DNA of 20,526 bases from Parachlamydiales bacterium. Lineage in GTDB: Bacteria; Chlamydiota; Chlamydiia; Chlamydiales; Simkaniaceae. Below are positions 15,400 to 20,526 of this stretch, piece after piece. The notes under the pieces are model-generated. The model saw only the letters and a list, made by a program, of their open reading frames with translations. It was not told the origin of the DNA and did no database searches. How positions within the stretch are numbered: the first letter of the stretch is position 1; every line of letters starts with the position of its first letter. The stretch is taken from positions 1 to 20,526 of the forward strand of contig DAOWHK010000016.1 in assembly GCA_030641465.1 (NCBI GenBank), in the 5' to 3' direction. A program made the position numbers and the translations under genes.

Positions 15400-16683
15400 T
15401 TATAGCGCATTTTGTAGATCGATTTCTGTATTTTTATGCAGCATAAAATAGGCCGAAAGAAGCCACATGGAAACCATTATTATTGGGCCAAAAAATAGGG
15501 CGGAGCCCTGTAATTTTTCTGGGATAAATGCTTGCAATCCGAGGATAAAAAGCGTTGCAAATACTTTGGATGTGCGGTAAGCAAAGATATCAATCAAAGC
15601 TTTGGCTTTAAATTTCTCTTCTAGTTTTAAAGGAACATATAGCATTTCTTTAATAATATTAAATACGGAATAATCACATCCTTTGATTGTAATATAGGAG
15701 TAGCTCAGCATTCTAAATGTCGGGTAAAAAAAAGATCCAAGAGCGTTTACCAAAAGAACTCCTGGAATAATCACATGACTTCTTTTTAATCCAAAACATT
15801 GAATCAGGATAAAACTTCCAAAAAATTGCAGTGTAAGATTCACAGTATTGATAATTCCCCTAATAGATCCAAAAAACTCCGTTCTTAAATCTTGATTCGG
15901 GATCGTTTTTTCAAGGTGAGCTGAGAATTGATATTCAATCAACGTGGATGAGAGTTGCATGAATACAACAATTAGCAAAATATATTTTAAGGTTTGAGAG
16001 CTTTTTATGAGCAAAAATCCATCAGAAAACTTATTTTCCAATTTTTTCATCTGCACATCTTCGTAAGAGCCGGCCCCAAATCCACTAACTTTTAGGGCAA
16101 AATAAAATACTAAGAGAAATATGATAAATAGAGGCGCTGTAAAATGTAAAAGGAGGACAGATCCGACTTTCACTGCAAGAAATGCAGGAATAGTACTTCC
16201 CAAAATAGCTCCAATTCCACCAACACCAAAAATTATTCCATAAAGATATTTCGCACGTCTTTTATCAATTTTTGCTTGAATCACAGACCAAAGCTGCTGA
16301 AACATTAATAAGACATAAATATCCTTCCATAATACCAAAGCAAATATCGCGCTTTTGACTTCTTTTAAATAATGCACGGCCATCTCACTTACGCCAATTG
16401 TAAAGAGGACAACGCACGCTGCCATCTGAAAACAACCAATTTTTGGTAAAAAGCGATTATAAAGAGTAACAACAAGAAGGTTAATTGGAACCATCACAAG
16501 CCAAACATAAGGAAAAAATTTAACTGTATATGTGGAGAGAAAAATCGAAACGCAAGAGGGTTTAGTTACGGCATACTCTGCAGAAATGATAAAGCTACAA
16601 AGCATGGCAAAAAATATAAAATATTTTTCAGCCTTGCTATAACTGCTAAATTCAGATTTGATAGCTGTTAGTACGCGCTTCAT
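15400..16683 (-). CDS. Tlc/Npt-type (ATP/ADP translocase-like) membrane transporter, short variant
   Basis: 427 residues with about ten to twelve predicted membrane helices. The pattern LWSVIQAKIDKRRAKYLYGIIFGVGGIGAILGS (about 135-167) resembles the W-x-x-x...AKR-x-Y-x-x-G-x-G motif of chlamydial and rickettsial ATP/ADP and nucleotide transporters. The opening FIFFAMLCSFIISAEYAVTKP and the QFFGSFILIQCFG segment also fit. Chlamydial Npt1/Npt2 are about 500-540 residues, so this is a short, divergent member; whether it carries ATP, another nucleotide or NAD cannot be read here. The gene begins 34 bases after the M48 protease stop, with no good Shine-Dalgarno sequence, and is last in the minus-strand run. 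A more general MFS carrier is the alternative. Confidence 0.75.
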   Translation of the reverse strand: MKRVLTAIKSEFSSYSKAEKYFIFFAMLCSFIISAEYAVTKPSCVSIFLSTYTVKFFPYVWLVMVPINLLVVTLYNRFLPKIGCFQMAACVVLFTIGVSEMAVHYLKEVKSAIFALVLWKDIYVLLMFQQLWSVIQAKIDKRRAKYLYGIIFGVGGIGAILGSTIPAFLAVKVGSVLLLHFTAPLFIIFLLVFYFALKVSGFGAGSYEDVQMKKLENKFSDGFLLIKSSQTLKYILLIVVFMQLSSTLIEYQFSAHLEKTIPNQDLRTEFFGSIRGIINTVNLTLQFFGSFILIQCFGLKRSHVIIPGVLLVNALGSFFYPTFRMLSYSYITIKGCDYSVFNIIKEMLYVPLKLEEKFKAKALIDIFAYRTSKVFATLFILGLQAFIPEKLQGSALFFGPIIMVSMWLLSAYFMLHKNTEIDLQNAL

Positions 16684-16717
16684 ATGTTAAAAAAAATTAT
16701 TGAATCGATGCAAAAGA

Positions 16718-17974
16718 TTATAACGGATCGCGGCTACTTTGGCACCGATTAAATTTTGCAGCATATTTTAGTGGAACGCCTCGTACCCATGGTCGATAGC
16801 TATTACAAAAATCCACACGCTGACCAAGAGGTGGATGGGTGCTTCTCCAAAAAATATATATGGGCCCAGGTCTTGGATAGGCTAAATTTTCCCTTTGTAA
16901 TTTGACAAAAGCCTCTGCTGCGGCTCTATTATCCTTTGTGATTTCTAGGCCAAAAATGTCCGCCTCGTGCTCCATAACCCTTGAGACATAATTAGAAAGT
17001 GGGGTGGAAAGTAACATAAATGCCTGAAAAAGCACTAATAAAAGGGGCAAAGATGCAATATCTCCAAGGTGTGTAAATCTAAATTTGATCGAAAATTTAC
17101 GAATTGCACTCTTTGCGAGCTTATCAATCAAGTAGAGTCCCAAAAGTGCTAAACAAGAAAAATAGGCCAATCCATACCACATATGATGAAGCACATAGTG
17201 CCCCATCTCGTGCCCCATTACAAAGAGTAGCTCTTTTGCAGACATTCCTTGAATAATCGTATCTGTAAGTACAATCCTCTTTGTTTGACCAAAACCTGTG
17301 ACATATGCGTTCATCATTTTCGTGTCTTTGCTTCTATCCACTTCATATACACGGCTGCCTTCAATTCCTGCGCACTCTGCTAATTGTAAAATTTGCTGCT
17401 CTAGCTTTTTATCCTTCATGGGGCCATAGCGATTGAAAATTGGGTCAATCCAAACAGGCGCTATCACTTGAAATAGGAGCATTATTGGAATAGAGAGAAG
17501 CCAGGTATAAACCCACCATTTTTTTGGGCTTTTTTTTATCAAAAGATAGGGAATCCAAATGACGAGTAGACCAATTCCGAGATTCACCCACCCCGATTTT
17601 ACAAAATTAATCAGCCAGTCATGAAAAGTTTGAAAGGAAAGTCCATAATCTTTAAGCCTAATGTAAGTTAGGTAGTAGGTATAGGGCAGGTTTAGGATGA
17701 GTAAGAGCAGATAATAGAAGATAAAATAGAGTATCACCTCAAAAAACCAAACCCTGCCAAGAGTGCGAGCAATATTTCTAATTTTTGCGGAAAATCCAGT
17801 AAAAAGAATAAGTATGGGGATAATCAGCTCAAAGCACCTTGAAAGAGCCCACAAAATATTTCCACTTCGATAAAAAGAAACAGCTTCTGCACTAGGAGGT
17901 GGCACAGAAACACTATCAAAACAAAAGGCAAGAGAGGTATTTAATAAAAGAAAAAGAAAAATACTTTTTTTCAT
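16718..17974 (-). CDS. M48-family membrane zinc metalloprotease (CAAX protease/Ste24-like)
   Basis: 418 residues from the ATG at 17974. An N-terminal signal/anchor (MKKSIFLFLLLNTSLAFCF) is followed by a multi-helix M48 N-terminal domain. The catalytic motif HEMGH is at 255-259, and the third zinc ligand is Glu337 in EHEADIFGLE. Additional helices flank the active site. This is the Ste24/CAAX-protease-like architecture; in bacteria its natural substrates are largely unknown. The frame extends 16 codons farther upstream, but that would run over the HD gene; the ATG at 17974 overlaps its stop as ATGA and gives a sensible signal peptide. It belongs to the minus-strand run starting at 20512. All catalytic residues are present. 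Confidence 0.9.
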   Translation of the reverse strand: MKKSIFLFLLLNTSLAFCFDSVSVPPPSAEAVSFYRSGNILWALSRCFELIIPILILFTGFSAKIRNIARTLGRVWFFEVILYFIFYYLLLLILNLPYTYYLTYIRLKDYGLSFQTFHDWLINFVKSGWVNLGIGLLVIWIPYLLIKKSPKKWWVYTWLLSIPIMLLFQVIAPVWIDPIFNRYGPMKDKKLEQQILQLAECAGIEGSRVYEVDRSKDTKMMNAYVTGFGQTKRIVLTDTIIQGMSAKELLFVMGHEMGHYVLHHMWYGLAYFSCLALLGLYLIDKLAKSAIRKFSIKFRFTHLGDIASLPLLLVLFQAFMLLSTPLSNYVSRVMEHEADIFGLEITKDNRAAAEAFVKLQRENLAYPRPGPIYIFWRSTHPPLGQRVDFCNSYRPWVRGVPLKYAAKFNRCQSSRDPL

Positions 17975-19200
17975 AGGATATTTTGCATCTCTTTTTCCTG
18001 TTTTGCTGAAATATAAATCCAAGTCTTAGTATTTGAGGGAATCTCAATTTCTGTAACTTCGCGTGAATTTACAACTGTGCCATTTTTTCTAATCACTGGA
18101 AAGGAAACTTCAGATTCTTGATCTATTGCTTGCTCTTCAATGCTTAAATGCAGCTTTTGCATTTTTTTAAGCTTTTCTGCTGGAATTGTTTCTGCAAGTA
18201 CCGCCTTATACGTACTGTCTTTAAAATAAATGGCTCTTGCATCTTCACTAGATTTATGTGTTGGATCTTTAGAAATTCTATTGATGAGTGCGAGCACTTC
18301 ATTATCTGTCAAACTTATGTAATCGTCGACAGTTGCTCCTTGAATTTCCTTCCGGAAATTTTCCCCCATAAATCTTGATAAATGAAAATTATAGATTTTC
18401 ACCCCTTCATATTGATATATCCTCTTATGCATAAAATGACGGGAAAGAAGGAGGGATGCACATGAATCCATTCCATTTTCATGCATTGCAAGCTCAAGCT
18501 CATTGTTTCTTGGGATTACTCGAAGCATTTCAATCAATTGATGATAATCAAAAAGGCCATAAGCAAGGCCTGTATACTTAGCGTCCCGAAGTAAGTAGTC
18601 AATGCGATCGGCTCCAAAAAAATCCCCAGTGATAACATTTGAAAGTATTTTTATGATCGGCGTGAAGGACGTGACATTCATCTCAGGCGCGATCTGCTTT
18701 AATTTAGATCTTCCAATTGCTACTTTGCAAATATCTTCTAGAACGTTGCAAGAAAAGGATGCTGCATCGCATTCTTCTTGGAAAGAAGACCAGATTGGGA
18801 CTAAATAGTGACTATTAATAAGGCGATAAGTCCATTTTTCATGGCCCTCGCTTCCAAGCAATGTTTTTTCGGCAACATGGGAAAAAGGAAGATGACCAAG
18901 ATCATGACATAGAGCTGCAAGCCTTACTATTTTTCTGTAATAGTAATGGGTAAAACTCCCCTTTTTTGGCATCTGCGATGGCGCATCTTCTTTTGTAATC
19001 TGATCATACATTCGCGTTGCGATTTCCATAACCCCTAAAGAATGCTCAAACCGTTTATGTGTACCACCTGGATAAACAAGAAAAGTAAGCCCTAACTGAT
19101 GAATATAGCGAAGGCGCTGAAACGGCCTTGATTGCAACAGATCTTCTTCATATTTCTCAATTTGAATAAACCGATGAAGCGAGTCGTAGATTTTATACAT
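17971..19200 (-). CDS. HD-domain phosphohydrolase (COG1078, dGTPase-like)
   Basis: 409 residues. The metal-binding HD motif residues are His53 (RFEHSLG), His99-Asp100 (ALCHDLGHLPFSH) and Asp198 (GADRIDYLLRD), in the order and spacing of the COG1078 HD family related to dNTP triphosphohydrolases. The opening DSLHRFIQIEKYEEDLLQSRPFQRLRYIHQLG segment is also typical. The exact substrate (dNTP, nucleotide second messenger or other) is not readable. The ATG overlaps the antiporter stop by eight bases, and its own stop overlaps the protease start as ATGA, giving a tightly coupled operon. The C-terminal 150 residues are less conserved. Confidence 0.9.
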   Translation of the reverse strand: MYKIYDSLHRFIQIEKYEEDLLQSRPFQRLRYIHQLGLTFLVYPGGTHKRFEHSLGVMEIATRMYDQITKEDAPSQMPKKGSFTHYYYRKIVRLAALCHDLGHLPFSHVAEKTLLGSEGHEKWTYRLINSHYLVPIWSSFQEECDAASFSCNVLEDICKVAIGRSKLKQIAPEMNVTSFTPIIKILSNVITGDFFGADRIDYLLRDAKYTGLAYGLFDYHQLIEMLRVIPRNNELELAMHENGMDSCASLLLSRHFMHKRIYQYEGVKIYNFHLSRFMGENFRKEIQGATVDDYISLTDNEVLALINRISKDPTHKSSEDARAIYFKDSTYKAVLAETIPAEKLKKMQKLHLSIEEQAIDQESEVSFPVIRKNGTVVNSREVTEIEIPSNTKTWIYISAKQEKEMQNIL

Positions 19201-20512
19201 GTAACTTGTTTTTCTCTCCTCTCCATTTCATAAAACCGTAGATCGGAATACTACTTAGTAATAAAAGCGCTCCATAAAAAACGATTTCTTGCCCAGCGCT
19301 AACTACGGCCCAAAAAGAATAAATAAATGCAAGTCCTGAAATACAAAGAGATTTAATCAGTGTTTTTTTAGGAATTTTTTCTTTCATTCTTGCAAAGATA
19401 ATCACCTCAGCCATTGTGGTATAGAGGTACGCAATAAGTGCTGCAAGCGTTGCTAAGGAAATGATAAATGTAAACTCATCCACAAGCCCTTTCTGATAAT
19501 TTAGCAAAAGTAGCAGCGTTACAAGCGCTGAAGAAAGAAGGATTCCATTAATTGGCGCTCGATTTTTTGTAACTTTTGCAAAAAATTTAGGAAAAAGATT
19601 GTCTTTTGCAGCAGCAAGTGGGATTTGTCCTTGAAGTAAGACCCAACCATTCAAAGCTCCAGCGCATGCTATCACAGCTGCCGCTCCCATAATTAATCTT
19701 CCAGGAGTTCCAAGCAGGTGCCCTGCAAAATCTGCAAAAGGCGCTGTCGAATGAGCCAGTACATTTGCAGGAATCACTCCCATAATGGCAATTGTACTTA
19801 AGATATAAACTATCGCCGTAATCCCCGTGCCAATAATGGTCGCTCTTGGGATATTTTTTTTAGGATCTTTTACCTCGTCTGCAGGAATAGATGCTGATTC
19901 GAGTCCAAGAAAGGCCCAGAGTGTAAGCATTGCACCACCTGAGAGTGCAGAAAAATCTGATTTTCCACTTAGGTTAAATTCTGCTAAGTTCACCCCTTTA
20001 ATAAAAAAGAGTCCAAAAAATGCAATAAGAAGAAGGGGTACAAATTTTAATATGGTAAGAATAAGCTGAATAATTCCTGCAAAATGCACTCCAATCACAT
20101 TAATGATTGTAATTAACCAAACAACTCCAGCTGTTACAAAAAACGCTAAGAGAGGATTACCCTCTAAGGATGGAATAAACGTGCTTAAATACCCCGTAAA
20201 AGCCACTGCAATTGCAGCGTTACCAACCCACATATAAATCCAGTAATTATAAGCGACTTGAAAGCCAACGAAATCGCCAAAACTCTCGCGGCAATAAACA
20301 TAAGGTCCTCCGGTTTTTGGAAAGAGAGTGCTTAATTTTGCAAAAACAAGAGCAAGAAGCATAGCCCCAATTCCTGTTGCAATCCAGCTGAAAATGGTAA
20401 TGGACCCATACTTTGCAAGAGATGCTGGCAAAAGAAACACACCTGAGCCCATCATGTTTCCAACAACAAGAGCTGTGAGCATCCAAAGGCCAAGTTTTTT
20501 TTCCGTTTTCAA
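19193..20512 (-). CDS. APC-family amino acid antiporter, AdiC-like (arginine/agmatine type)
   Basis: 439 residues with about 12 membrane helices. The first helix has GNMMGSGVF (18-26), the unwound substrate-binding loop of the APC fold. Trp199, Glu205 and Trp290 lie in LWAFLGLESAS and LNGWVLLQGQ, matching by alignment the substrate-site Trp202, Glu208 and Trp293 of E. coli AdiC. AdiC exchanges arginine for agmatine across the inner membrane. Chlamydiae have a related antiporter, so uptake or exchange of arginine or a similar cation is plausible, but the substrate is inferred. The start is TTG at 20512, with AGAGGA just upstream; the frame continues open to the window edge. First gene of the minus-strand run. 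Confidence 0.9.
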   Translation of the reverse strand: MKTEKKLGLWMLTALVVGNMMGSGVFLLPASLAKYGSITIFSWIATGIGAMLLALVFAKLSTLFPKTGGPYVYCRESFGDFVGFQVAYNYWIYMWVGNAAIAVAFTGYLSTFIPSLEGNPLLAFFVTAGVVWLITIINVIGVHFAGIIQLILTILKFVPLLLIAFFGLFFIKGVNLAEFNLSGKSDFSALSGGAMLTLWAFLGLESASIPADEVKDPKKNIPRATIIGTGITAIVYILSTIAIMGVIPANVLAHSTAPFADFAGHLLGTPGRLIMGAAAVIACAGALNGWVLLQGQIPLAAAKDNLFPKFFAKVTKNRAPINGILLSSALVTLLLLLNYQKGLVDEFTFIISLATLAALIAYLYTTMAEVIIFARMKEKIPKKTLIKSLCISGLAFIYSFWAVVSAGQEIVFYGALLLLSSIPIYGFMKWRGEKNKLHV

Positions 20513-20526
20513 TTTATCCTCTTCTA

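Noticed and set aside
17975..18022. 16-codon N-terminal extension of the M48 protease
   Set aside because: It lies inside the HD gene and precedes a clean signal peptide that starts at the ATGA overlap.

Overview
The window is AT-rich bacterial chromosome that reads as a member of the Chlamydiae, probably outside the genus Chlamydia (an amoeba- or arthropod-associated lineage). I base this on gene content and order recalled from Chlamydia trachomatis. The run sucB, sucA, a CT053-like gene, hemW, then an RsmI-like methyltransferase (CT048-like) and a HolA-like protein (CT047-like) matches the C. trachomatis CT055-to-CT047 block. fabI next to a HAD phosphatase matches CT104/CT103. The FabI is of the plant/chlamydial type, and a Tlc/Npt-type nucleotide transporter relative is present. 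No database search was possible.

Layout. 1-4087 (minus): 2-oxoglutarate dehydrogenase operon sucA-sucB-lpd, tightly packed, with lpd running off the left edge. 4216-5859 (plus): an acidic coiled-coil CT053-like protein and the radical-SAM protein HemW. 5924-7794 (plus): two unrecognised proteins that share a C-terminal domain and a similar upstream leader; in C. trachomatis the same slot holds secreted lineage-specific proteins. 7795-9569 (minus): RsmI-like methyltransferase and HolA-like clamp-loader subunit with an ATGA overlap. 9570-10642 lies between the two conserved chlamydial blocks; it carries a protein with a cyclin-like C-terminal half and a possible 45-codon basic protein. 10643-12826: fabI, HAD phosphatase (convergent, 3' ends overlapping) and a small FliO-like membrane protein. 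12887-14419 (plus): three tandem paralogues of an unrecognised family. 14420-14823: a 404-base gene-free stretch with two sizeable inverted repeats and a segment resembling the DNA at the hemW start. 14824-15399 (plus): remnant of a prolyl oligopeptidase. 15400-20512 (minus): a compact run, transcribed in the order AdiC-like antiporter, HD phosphohydrolase, M48 membrane protease, Npt-like transporter.

How the parts fit. The core genes serve central metabolism (2-oxoglutarate oxidation), fatty-acid elongation, replication, rRNA modification and nutrient exchange with a host cell. The accessory genes (5924-7794, 9677-10438, 12887-14419) sit in slots between conserved blocks and have no recognised enzymatic motifs. 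They are the best candidates for lineage-specific or host-facing functions. The two leading items for follow-up are the cyclin-like protein and the two recently expanded families.
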